This document shows positions 11,628 to 22,800 of a DNA stretch of 64,000 nt, one piece after another. The position numbers and the translations under genes were made by a program. Source of the DNA: Hippasteria phrygiana (lineage: Eukaryota > Echinodermata > Asteroidea > Valvatida > Goniasteridae). Location: the NCBI GenBank assembly GCA_037893225.1, contig JAZGUH010000628.1, positions 372,001-436,000 on the forward strand, written 5' to 3'. Every line of letters begins with the position of its first letter. The stretch's first letter is position 1. The notes beneath the pieces were generated by a model that ran no database searches, was not told the origin of the DNA, and saw nothing but the letters and a program-made list of their open reading frames with translations.

Positions 11628-12264
11628 CAAGCTGCCTGCTGTTTTTATTCCTTGATCTGAAACACATATCTATCAACTACTTTGCAACTTGTTCAGGAAT
11701 TATTTTTGTTGATTCATCATGTATTTGTGCAACTTTTCTTATCATTATCAGAACGATAGAATTATTAATTTGTTTTTTAAATTCATTTTCTTTCCTTATA
11801 TAATCGGAAATCAAGAAGATATTTAAATTTCAATTCACGGATCATTTACCTCACTGCATAATTTGTATTTCTGTTTATTTTTAATTTTCAGCGATGCTGG
11901 ACTTTTTAATTAGTGTTTATTTTGACTTTCTTTTGCCATTGTTTTTCGTGAGGCTATTTTTTCCCCTCCACATTGTTCCCTTCAAATAAGCTTAGTGGCA
12001 CCTTTTGTGAGGACTGTATTTGTTGATGTTTCTCGAAGAAAAAGTAGAGAGTACATCCCAGTGTTGACCCGAGTGGAAAAGTAATGGTGCGTCTTATTCC
12101 TGGCAAACGCATCCCTGTGCAATTTACATACCAATGCAAAATTTGTACTCATTGCTATACCTGCTGCCATTTGAATCGGCCAGCCGACTTTGCATCCCAG
12201 CCACTGATGTGAGATTTTTTTTTCATAGGGTGTTGGAGGGCAATAGGCATAGCATACTGTAAAT

Positions 12265-12352
12265 GCCCTCTGCCCTACCCGCCCTGCCCCGCCCTGCTCC
12301 GCCCTGCTCCGCCTGCTCCGCCCCGCCCTGCCCTGCCCCGCCCCGCCCTGCC
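12265..12352. repeat. GCCCT/GCCCC minisatellite
   Basis: Irregular pentamer array (GCCCTGCCCCGCCCTGCTCC and variants) in the probable ATOS 3' UTR, strongly C-rich on the plus strand. Confidence 0.85.
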
Positions 12353-12766
12353 AAGCCCATCGCATACATTTCTTTCTGAATAAAAGAATGAAAATCCTGC
12401 GCAGACTCCCCACACGGAATAATAGTACTGGTCACTATAGAGTACCGAAGTGATGACGTCAATGCAATGTTTGGAACCAGAATACTTTGGTTATTTTGTG
12501 TCAATGTGTTTGCATGACTGGCTGTTAACAAAGGAACAGTCGAAATCTGCATTTGTTTGGAGCCAGTTGTCGTGCCAACTGACGTCAGACTTCGGTTCTC
12601 TATAACAAGGAACCTGCCCATGGAATTTTTACAAGTCTTTCTTTTTCAAAACATGATCTCGTGAATTTTATAGGTCATTAGGGCAGCCTCCTTCCCTTCT
12701 CTTTTTTCCATCTCTGATTTTTTTTTTTTATATTATATTTCTTTTGCTTCACTTTTAGTTTTGTGC

Positions 12767-12772
12767 AATAAA
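12767..12772 (+). terminator. Candidate poly(A) signal for ATOS
   Basis: AATAAA in TGCAATAAACAACTTG, after a T-rich stretch. A second AATAAA lies at 12878-12883 and a weaker AATAAA-containing site near 12379. Which is used cannot be told from sequence. Confidence 0.35.
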
Positions 12773-13333
12773 CAACTTGTGTCAAACAGAACACAGAATC
12801 TGATACTCATTTTCTGGACTTTTGTGTGAAAAGTGGAATATTTGTCCCATGTAAAACCTCAAAGTTAAACTTTACTAAATAAAGTGCAACATTTTTGACA
12901 GTGCAAAGTTGGTATTTTGTGTGTTATTAACACATCATTCGTTACCAACAATCAAAGTTGTACCATCACCACCCCACTCTGCCAAAAAATGAAATAAATA
13001 AATACAATTTAAAAAAACAACTTTTTGAAATATAAAAAAAAACAAATTCACGACACTTTTTAAAACAAATTCAAAAATTTGCTTCTCAATATGTTTCATT
13101 CCAGCAAATCATGTTAGCCCCCCTCCCCCCCCTCACCAGAAACAAAATCAAATTGAGTCTAGAATTGCACTTGAAATAAAGAAAATATTAAAATGGTTGT
13201 CAGATTCTGTGTTCTCCTTGAATGGCATGATAGAGATCTATTGCATTACCATGGGGATATTGCTACATGTAGGTTGAAATAAGGAAAAACAAAGGTCATG
13301 TAGAGCAAGTTCAAGTGCTAACCGAAATTTGAG

Positions 13334-13795
13334 CAAGCCCAGGTCCCAATTTCATAGAGCTTCTTAAGCGCAAAAATGTGCTTAACCCCTTGCGTACGGA
13401 TGACGCCATATGGCGTATAAAAAAAGTGCCACCAGGCCGGATGACGCCATTTGCTGCTGTTTGTGCAGTTTCAATCCATTGTTGGATTATTGTTTGTTAC
13501 GCTTGACTGCACAAACACATTGTAGCGGTTCGCTTGGCTGCAAGAACCACCCCGACGTCTCCTGTAAAACAAAACGTACTCAAGGGGTTAAGCAGACAAA
13601 AACCCTACTTAATAAAATCAGGTTACCAGCCAAAACTCCATGTGATGTATATTGCTTGTGGCAGGTATTTAGCTGTTGTTTGCTTAGCATGACAATCACA
13701 TGGAGTTTTGGCTGGTAACCTGATTTTACTGAGCAAGTTTTTTTGTGCTTAAGCAATTTTTTTTTGCTTAGGCTCTGTCAAATTGGCCACTGGTC
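13334..13795. mobile_element. GGCCAATTTCATAGAGCTGCTTAAG MITE, interrupted
   Basis: Ends GTCCCAATTTCATAGAGCTT and AAATTGGCCACTGG-type inverse; inner inverted TTACCAGCCAAAACTCCATG. Carries the TTAA element 13387-13587. Confidence 0.75.
13387..13587 (+). mobile_element. TTAA-specific MITE, CCCCTTGCGTACGG family, nested
   Basis: CCCCTTGCGTACGGATGACG...GTACTCAAGGGG flanked by TTAA, inside a GGCCAATTTCATAG element at its TGCTTAAGCA site. Uninserted copies (for example 15,123) have one TTAA there. Confidence 0.85.
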
Positions 13796-15088
13796 CCAAT
13801 TTAATGGACCTACATGTAATAAGCAAAACAATTATTGCTTAGGAAATTTATGTGAACAAAGAAAACTGGCTGGAAACAAAATGTCGATGCCATGAGATTG
13901 TGTGTGTATTCCTATATTTGACGACCAGTGATGCAACCCTGCCCTATAGGCTGGTACCGGATTGTTGACTAGACCAACCAAGCTATGATTTGGCACAGTT
14001 TGGGTGGGGGATGTTCTGCTTGTGTTATAAGCAGCCCATCTCGTTTGTATGTAGACTCGAACTGAGGCAACGTGGACCCAAATTAATCTGGTGCTTGTGG
14101 TGCCCTGATTACTATGAAGATGGGTGCCATTGGCTTCTGGGAACCAGTCCAAGATGGCTGCTGCAGATAATAACGTTAGCAATGTAAGTACCAAGCACCC
14201 GTTTTACTTCAGAAAAAAAAAATGAAAGTAGAGCTTGTTTTTCTCCTCGTAGTTAGAGGAAGTCTGATCTCTTGTGTTTTGACATCTTTTCAGCGGAGAA
14301 TCTGTTCATTTCTCTCAACCTGTACAGTACACGTATTGCACTCGATTAACAACATTGTGGTATTATTGTTTAACTGATATTTCTATTTATTTTTCAATTA
14401 TGGTCATGTGATTATTAACAAAGGCACACACTGCCCCATTGCATGTGTGCCAAGCTCTACGTACAGATGATTGAAATGAATTTTTTTGTCTTTTATTTGT
14501 ATAGAGATATTAAAGTATTGACTTGTATAGATCTGTAGTCTGTTGGATCAGAGGTTTATCGGATCACGAGAGCACTAACTTTCCTATGTCCTGGTGAAGT
14601 TACCGTACTGTCAACATTGGTGGGCAAATAAACGAATGATTAATGAACAATCTAAATTAATTGACAAGGCCTTGCTAGGTTGCCTAGAAAAAAGACATCT
14701 TGAGTTGTCTTATTAAAGCATTGCGTCATTGCTCCGTTCAGATGATTGGTATGCTGGGAGTGTAATTTTCCTAAACTCTCTAGCTTGTGACCATTGTGAC
14801 CACACGTGATCTTTAACAATTCTAATGAAATGTGAATAGATAGCTTCTATCCCTGTGATTTGCCTTTTCTTGTCTTTTGTAGCCCACACATTGAGTGGCC
14901 TTTTGGCCGAGAAAAAAAAATAAAATAATTAAAGAAAAGAAGATTTGGGGCCATTTTCATGCAATCTGTAGCATCAGATTCTGAACTGAATGGCCTGAGA
15001 TTCTGTGCTCAGCAAGCCATCAAAGAAATTCTGAGCTAACCCTGTAAGCACAGAATTCTTATTTACGGGATGTAGTGCAAGCCACTGT

Positions 15089-15323
15089 GGCCAATTTCAT
15101 AGAGCTGCTTAGGCCAAAAATTTGCTTAAGCACAAACAAAAAAACCTTGCTTAATAAAATCATGTTGCCAGCCAAAATTCCATGTTATATATTGACTGGT
15201 ATTTAGCTGTTGTTTGCTTAGCATAAAAATTACATGGGGTTTTGGCTGCTAACCCGATTTTATTAAGCAAGTTTTGTTGTGCCTAGGCAATTTTTTTGCT
15301 TGAGCAGCTCTATGAAATTGGCC
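15089..15323. mobile_element. GGCCAATTTCATAGAGCTGCTTAAG MITE
   Basis: 235-bp inverted-repeat element, complete, uninterrupted; its GCTTAAGCA is the empty site compared with 13387. Confidence 0.8.
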
Positions 15324-16446
15324 TGGGAATTCCTTGCTGACACGTGAAATGTGGTCACCTTAGTGCATAATTTTCTGCTACACTTTAGTGGCGATCTTTG
15401 CTTACCTTCACGGATTCCGTGAAATCAAGCCCTTATTTTGCAATAGGCACTCCATGCTCTTTCGACCAGCAACCCATTCGCAAGTTAATAAAATGCGTGC
15501 ACAAGAATGTCAGCCATGAGGGGAGTGGGCGTGGCTCGACCTAAACAAAAAAGGGCGGTCTCCTGATTAGGCTGTAGCGTTACTAGTTTGTACATAAACA
15601 TGGGTACGGCCATTGGGCTTCACTGCACACAGTAAGTTAGTGCTCTAGTAATCTAGTAATCTGTAGCTGTATGGTTGGAGTTTAGTTTAAAAGTTTAGTA
15701 TAAAAGCTGAGATTAAGAGCCAAAGACACACCGTGGACGGAAAATGTGGACAATTGTACGGGGCAAGTTTTTGTCCTCTAGTTCCGGAGACAATCCGGGT
15801 GTAAAATCTTGTTGGGTAAAGCAAGTTGCAACCATTGGTCTGTATAATGAAAATCAATAGTTGCAACGTGCCAAAGGTTGTTCCATGACTTTTACACGAA
15901 TATGCAAAACGTGCGGGCTGCCAGGCATTCTGCCGAAATCGGTTACCTGTTGAACTGCATGAAATGTGAAGATTTTATGGAACTTTTGGTAGCAACGCAA
16001 AAGCACAGAGCAACAAATTTACCTTTTGGGGTGATTTCATTCCAAGCATGGTTAAAATTAAAAAGTCGGTTGTATCAGTAGCATGTGCCATTTATGAACT
16101 AAATACAGCATTTATGGGAAAAGAACACAATTTCTGTCTTGACGGCCAGACTAGTCTTTCCCATGCATTTCGGTCTCTTGTTACCATAATGTGATAATAT
16201 AGAGGAAGCTCGATCACCAACCAGACTTGTATAACATCACCATGAAACTTCATGGTTTCGACTCGCTGAGCAAGTTCTATCAACGACTGTTGGTCAACCA
16301 GTGGTGTATTCATGACATGCCTTGCACAAGTGTCCTGAACCCATCAAAATCCAACACTGTAGTATACCTATGGCACATACTTTGTACTTGGCCTGGGGCA
16401 TCATAGCTTCATGTCAAAGTAAAGGTGCCAAGGCTGTACAGTCCTC

Positions 16447-16689
16447 GGGGCCAATTTCATAAAGCTGTTAAGCACAAAAATTTGCTTAGCATGCAAATGC
16501 TTCCTTGATAAAAACTGGATTACCAACCAGATTTCCATGTGTGGAATATTGCTTTTTGACTGGCATTCCGCTGTTGCTTGCTTAGCATGAAAATTACCTG
16601 GACTTTTGGCTGGTAACCTGTTTTTACTAAGCAAGACATTTTCATGCTAAGCAAATTGTTGTGCTTAACAGCTTTATGAAATTGGGCCC
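16447..16689. mobile_element. GGGCCAATTTCATAAAGCTG MITE
   Basis: Complete inverted-repeat copy of the same family; partial copies also near 16,735-16,830, 16,960-17,035, 35,935-36,100 and 55,960-56,050. Confidence 0.8.
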
Positions 16690-17125
16690 AGCTGAACCAT
16701 CAAAATGCAATACATCATTGGGGGGGGGGGGGGGATTTTGCTTAGCATGAAAAGTGTTTCTTGGTAATTTACCAACCTAAATTTTCATGTGATTATTGCT
16801 TGTGACTGGTATTTAGGTGTTTTTGCTAACTTGTAATATGGCATGATGGGTGCAAGATACATGTAGCTCACTTGATAGAGTACCAGTACGTTATTTGTTC
16901 ACTTTGAAAATTCATTCAGAATTACCTTGTCAATTTCCCTGGTGGTTTGTTTTGGTGAAAATCACATGGAGTTTTGGCTGGTAATCTGTTTTTACAAAGC
17001 AAGGCTTTTTGTGCATATCAGCTCCATGTAATTAGACAAGGTTTTGGAAAAAGTTGGCCCATCTATCATCATTTAGTCCAAGATAGAACTTGCTCTCTGC
17101 TGTACATTGTGGTAACTATACCGCG

Positions 17126-17585
17126 TTCGATTACATCCTCCACGCTTACTTGTGAAACGCGAGCCTGTTCGATTTAGCTCTCACGTGACTTCTCGCACTT
17201 ACTTGAGCCTGGCCCTACTAACCCAGCCGCCGAGCCGCTTAATTGAGTAAGTACCCCATAAGGCCCTGCTAAAAAACATGGCTGCCATGTCTAGCGATGC
17301 GCCAGCGGTGGGAAATTCCAAAAGGCAACAAATTTGTATCAAAATTGCTCTGGACGATGGACGTAAATTGAACACATGTGTACATAGTGCGAATGAAGCG
17401 GCATGGCTTCAGTCAAGTATGTCACCTTATTTAAAACCAATCCACTTTAAAATGGAAGACGAATGTCACTAGCTGCGTTAACATCACTCGAGTGACCTGA
17501 GATCGTTCGTTTACTCTAACGTACTGCGCATGTGCAACTTTCCCCGATTTAGAGGCACGAGTAAGCCCGGGTGAGTAATCGAACA
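17126..17585 (+). mobile_element. Possible inverted-repeat element with a 64-codon frame
   Basis: GTTCGATTAC...GCTTACTTGTG at the left and the imperfect inverse GAGTAAGC...GTAATCGAAC at the right. Inside, ATG 17278 (context AAACATGG) opens a 64-codon frame starting MAAMSSDAPAVGNSKRQQ, stop at 17472. I do not recognise the protein. It could be a remnant of a transposon-encoded DNA-binding protein; no target duplication is clear. Confidence 0.4.
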
Positions 17586-18974
17586 CACTACTTGTAATGC
17601 AACCAAGCTGGTTCTAAATAGTCAACTTGGACTAGTCCAACCATCATCGACTAGACGGTGTAAGCATATTATTGTCCTTGATCAAACTTGTGCTGTACAT
17701 TGTGTGATACAAACCAACCCTGGTAGGCTGTTACACAAACGTTGACTTGAACAAGTCCAACTATCGTTGACTAGACAAGGTTAAGTTAGTTAATGGTAGT
17801 TCTTGTGCAAACTTGCTCACAGTAGCTGAACGGAATGATAGGAATGCACTGGACTATGCTTTGTTGCTGAAAGACTGAAACTAAATAATGACTTTGAAAC
17901 CACTCGCATTCAAATAACCCAGTACACACACAGGTCATACTGAATTTAATTGGGATTTTCATATGTTAAAAGGTGCATGCTATTATGTACAATGTGAAAT
18001 AACAAAGTGTATTTATATTAGGATTAATTGATATCAGAGAGTTTAATTTATCTGGAAGTAAGAATAAAATATGTATTTATTCATATATAGACAGAACAAA
18101 ATCCATTGAAATGATTCTTGTTTTTAATCTTAAAGGTTTTTAGTCCTTACAAGTCTGTTGCATAGGCCTACAGGTTTACCATATGATATGCTTAAAACAG
18201 ACTTAACGTCTTGAATACGGACGACTTTCATGGTCGCGGTTTGAAAAAGGCCACCTGTGCATAGTCAATCCATTGTTTGCCTTATTGTTTGCGTTACAAT
18301 TGGCTGCACAAGCCTGTCTTGCCAAATTGGAAAATACATAAGCCAGCCAAGTTGTAGTTCTAAAAAATGTGCAGTGTATTTTCACTATTAAAAGCTCTGC
18401 CAGCATTGACATTTTTGGGGGTAAAACTCACCGAGACGATGGTTACTTTCCCCATAACAAGTCCAGTGTGAACAGCCCACTCTTTCCCCATGGTTACTTT
18501 TCCAGCTTCCAGCGGTAACTTACTTTACTAACCAACCTCTGCTCGGTCAAACTGACAAGGCTAATTGTCCCGATGAGGTGTGTCTCGTACAGAAAATGCG
18601 AGTCCGTAACGCATTTAACTGCGGTAATCACGGATAGATGGCTCTGCTAGTGTGACTTAGCATTCCCACTGCAGTAGAAATCTTGTCGCATCCTAGGGAA
18701 GACGGCAGCAGAACACAGGTGAGTAAATTTTGTCATTAAAATGCCATTTTTAAACCTGCATGAGTGCATGTACATGTATGTGCAAACAATTGTGTAAAGC
18801 CTTTGTGTCATCAGCCCTCGACACACCCAGCCTCCAATTTTGTCTCATCTGTCTTCAAGACATCTTAATCTTTTCTTCTTTAATAGGAGCTTCAATTTCC
18901 TACCTTCTGCTTCTCTATTGTAGCCCCATACCGAACCTATCGTGGCTCTTAGCCTTCTTAGTGGCCTCTTTTAA

Positions 18975-19179
18975 CCAGTTCACGCCGGGATTATTCTCAC
19001 ATTGACCGGACCCAGGCGCTAGATTATTTTTCACAAGCCTGGGTGCCAGATGTTTTCAGGCCGTCATCTGCGGGTAGCACACCCTGATATTTCCGGCCTC
19101 GCTCGTGCGTGTTTATCTGTCGTCCGTTCTGAATACCGCAAAACCTTGGCGTGTGTACGCATCATCCGACGCGAACTGG
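18975..19179 (-). mobile_element. TTAA-specific MITE, CCAGTTC family
   Basis: CCAGTTCACGCCGGG...CCGACGCGAACTGG flanked by TTAA (18971-18974, 19180-19183), inverted relative to the copy at 1775. Confidence 0.85.
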
Positions 19180-19576
19180 TTAAGAGGAATATCAATTCCT
19201 TCCTTCAGCTTTCCTGATTTCTTCTTCTTTGTAGCCCTTTGCCTAGAGTGGCGTCAGCCTTGCTTGGGGCGATATTTAATTAAATTAAAAAAAATAAAAA
19301 AAAATTAAAATTGCAATAAAAAAAGTTAAAAGAACCATTTTAGGGGCCAGATTTTTCCCGATTTCAGGATTTTTTGTGAGATGTCTTCCAATTTCCGGAA
19401 GATTTATTGTCTTTGAATTGATTTTTATCATTCCAAAATGACCTCTGCAACCCGAGACAGTCTTTTTCATTCTGATGACTGTAATTTTTTGGCAAATTTG
19501 AACTATCTTTTGGTAGAAAATGCAGTTTTCAGCAATGCCATACAAATCAAATGCCCCCAAATGTTTCTTGGATTGT

Positions 19577-19582
19577 TTTATT
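19577..19582 (-). terminator. Candidate poly(A) signal for DCST1
   Basis: AATAAA on the minus strand, about 170 nt past the DCST1 stop codon, a typical distance for a short 3' UTR. Confidence 0.45.
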
Positions 19583-19749
19583 TGTTCTTAAAATCTTGCC
19601 CCCCTGCTCTCGTAAAATTTGGATCTTTAACCTCGGCAGCACTATTGTACTGACACGAAGCATTTTCATTTTTTTGTTTAGGTAAGAAGTCGTCGCAAGC
19701 CTGAAGCGGACCTCCTGATGAGGACCAACCAGTCGGGACTCAGTTCTGC

Positions 19750-19815
19750 TCAGTCGTCGGAGAAGAACTCATCATCGCTTCCACTCTCATAGACCCTGCA
19801 GGCGTAGCATTTTTT
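19750..19815 (-). CDS. DCST1: DCST1 coding exon 16 (last RING pair and stop)
   Basis: 66 nt, acceptor CTTCCAG. Encodes KKCYACRVYESGSDDEFFSD and Asp, then TGA at 19752-19750. CYAC is the fourth Cys pair; the acidic Ser/Asp tail resembles the C-terminal tail of vertebrate DCST1. Confidence 0.9.
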   Translation of the reverse strand, partial: KKCYACRVYESGSDDEFFSDD

Positions 19816-22800
19816 CTGGAAGGTGGTCAAAGACGGGGATCAACCAAGCTTCAGGATGTTAGAGGTATGTTGGTTTGGTACCCCAGATAAAAAAGTGTAG
19901 AGTTATAACCCTTTCCATACCAATGCCGAGTTTACTCCACAAGCCACAGACTGCTTACCAATGTCGAGTTTACTCGACAAGGAAACCACACACCAGAGTA
20001 TCCAAACAACAAATATATTCACCATGTTTGAACCAACTGTAGTGCTTGTGTTTTTCACTGTTCATACATGATCCTTAAACCAACAGGAAGTTCGTTCAGA
20101 TCTTTCTAATGGTGCTGTCAATATTTTGAGAAAACTGTATCTGATGTTTCAATGTACAGTTATGGGTCGTTCCCTGAATTTGGGGTTCAAAAGTGTGACA
20201 ATTTTTTGGTGTCCCCGTTACACCTGACCTGTGTATTAATTTCCCATCAAGTATCATTAAAATTGACTGCACACTATTTTTTACTTGTTTGGCAGGTACT
20301 TTGCTTTACACAAACGCTCTTAGAGATAGAAGGCATTAAAAAGAATGTGTCCTGAATTTCAAAATCTTATACATGTCGCTGTGTAACAGGGACACCAAAA
20401 ATGTCATACTTTTGGACCCCAAATTTATGGAATGACCCATAAGTGCATGGAGTACCATTTATTCATGTGACAAACAAGTTTACTGTTTGATGAAGCTTTC
20501 CGGAGGAGAAAACAGCCTTAACTTTTGGCTATTTTATCAGCTATGGCTTTCATGTTAACACCAGAGTAATTTTCATAGAACAAACTTCGCACACATTTTC
20601 CTTTTCAATGAACTCTTGAGGGTGAAATCCTTGGTTGAAAATACAACCATTCAGCAAGCATTCAGCAAGCAGCCGGCACATTAAAAAGAAACTGAGAAAA
20701 TCAAGTTTAAAGTTACAGTACTTTAATTGAGTGATTTTTAGCACATTTCTAATACATGTCATATTTTCATGTGAAAGAAGAATGTTTTTCCCTTCTGTTT
20801 TTGTAAAAAATAAATAAATCTATTTAGATTTTTCCACTGCGAACATATTTTGGCCCATATCTCAAAACAAGGATTGCCGAGTTCCGACTGATTTCACTTG
20901 ATCGCATCACACATCATCTTTAACCAAATTCTGCCTGTGAAGTTAGCCGAGCCTTTTTCTAGTGTTTAAAGCTTACGGTTTCTGCAAAATGGACAAAGGT
21001 TCTGTTAGCAGAAAATCATGTGCTGAGGAACCTTATGGTCCTGTTATTCGGTTTGAATAAAATTAGGATAGCCAGATTTTGAAAATCTCCAAATTCTCCC
21101 ACCGCTAGTTATTCTCTTCTTATTTTTGAGTCAGTTTTACTTCACATCGTGTGTCCCCAAAAAATTCTCTCAATTTTTCTGCCCGATTCACAGCAATACC
21201 ATTCCCTCACCTTGATGTCTCTCCAGCACTCCCAACAGTAGATGAAGTCACACCCCTTGGTGGGGCACTCTTGGAACCCCGCCCCTTCGTACTCCTCACA
21301 GATGAGACACTTCCGGCGGCCCAGCTTACAGAAAGCAAGGAAGCCACACAGGCGAGGACAGCGGGTCAGGAGGGTCCTCAAGGTTCCAATCTTGTCCTGA
21401 AAGGTATTTCATTCTACATGTTTATAGGCAATCCCACCGTCACTAACGTTACATTTTTGAGACTGTTATGTCATTTTCATCCCTCACAGCTTCAAAGCCT
21501 AGTGACCAATCTAAGGCAAAACTTCCACAACACAAAATGGTGGTGAGGTCTACCAAGAGACACAAAGAACAACTCAGAACTTTGGTTCCTGTTTTCTGAA
21601 CATTCAGTTTATTGGCCGTCACTATTGACTGGTGCCATTTCTCTAAAAGTTGTCGCTGTGGGCAGCAAACAAATCTGAAGTCATGACACAAACTCCCCAT
21701 TTTGTGCCTAGTGCTAGATACAAAAGTTGCAAGGTGTTGGGACGTCAGATTTGTTTGTTACCGCAGCAACGACTTTTAGACAAATGGCACCAGCGGGCTA
21801 TGCTGCACTAGAGGGGACTTGATAAAAATAGCTCTCAAAAGTCACTTTTTTTTTTTATTTCATGGCTGAAATAATTGGCCGTTTTATTTTACAATACGCA
21901 ATCTACATAAAACTACAAAATGACGCAGACTTCTCTCGGCCATCAACATCATCTTTAAAGCATATGCTGCACGTATCACTGACCGGAGTTGTCTAGGATA
22001 ACTTTTCTCATTGTGTTTACGAGCAGAACGTACGGTCCACCTGTTTGTAGTTGAATCACATTTGCATTTTACGTGCGTTCGTGTATTGCGTTTCAATGAA
22101 CAAAGATGCTTTACCGTACACATGTTTGGAAGTTTGTGTTTGCCCAAGATTTAGAATGTCATGTGATATGATTGGTTCACTCTTATGAATGGCGATATTG
22201 GAAGAAGGATCTTCTGCCTGTATTTAGATCTGGGCCGAGTAAAACCGTAGGGTATGGTAGGGTTGGCAATTCAAAATGTTGCCAGCTCAACCACCTCTGA
22301 TCATAAGCCTTTACCTAAAGTGGCTTTTAGCCTTGTATTGGGTGATTTTAATATTAAAAAAAATATATAATAATAAAAAATAAATAATCCCACCAAACAA
22401 TTGGCCTTTCGCAGCATAATCATGAGAATGTAGCCTGGGAAATATCCCAATTTGTCAGTATCTCTGTTGAGCGTCCCCTGAACAATGACAAATTGCCTGC
22501 AAACATATGGCACGATAGCTCAGTTGGTAGAGCGCGGTACAGTAATCTAGAGATCTCGGGCTCAAATCCTCTGCTCCCGCCAGTTTTCTTTGTTCACTTC
22601 GAAGATAGATATTGATACCTACCGCCAGCTTTTTCTCCCTGGCAAGTTGTCGCACCTTCAGCCGCATGTGCTTTAGGAAGCCCACTCGCTTCTTGAGCGT
22701 CTCGTTGTACAGGAACAAGACGCGCTGTTTCTCTTTCTGTGGTCGGATGAATGACAAATGAGATCCTTTTAAGGTCAACATTGGGCCACCGTGTGCACGA

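Larger units (their letters stand above)
10383..12766 (+). other. ATOS probable 3' UTR region
   Basis: No coding sequence recognised. If the AATAAA at 12767 is used, this is a 2.4-kb 3' UTR. It contains a full-length GACCTATCGCC element (11037-11627), a GCCCT/GCCCC minisatellite (12265-12352) and AT-rich DNA. UTR extent is inferred. Confidence 0.4.
12884..19576. other. Convergent intergenic region between ATOS and DCST1
   Basis: No gene recognised. Holds copies of the GGCCAATTTCATAG MITE (13334-13795, 15089-15323, 16447-16689), a TTAA element nested in the first, a SINE tail (about 16890-16960), a small inverted-repeat element with a 64-codon frame (17126-17585) and a CCAGTTC TTAA element (18975-19179). 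In 13,800-15,080, 15,330-16,440 and 17,600-18,200 I see no recognisable feature apart from AT-rich stretches. Confidence 0.5.

Noticed and set aside
19680..19792. Plus-strand reading after TTTAG with a 36-codon frame rich in Arg/Ser
   Set aside because: It is antisense to the last DCST1 exon (19750-19815), whose reading gives the missing CYAC pair and acidic tail of the RING finger in the right phase.
21142..21210. Continuation of DCST1 exon 15 to a stop at 21142
   Set aside because: The extension lacks the last CxxC pair and follows a strong donor (AAG|GTGAGG); exon 16 completes the finger. It could occur only as intron retention.
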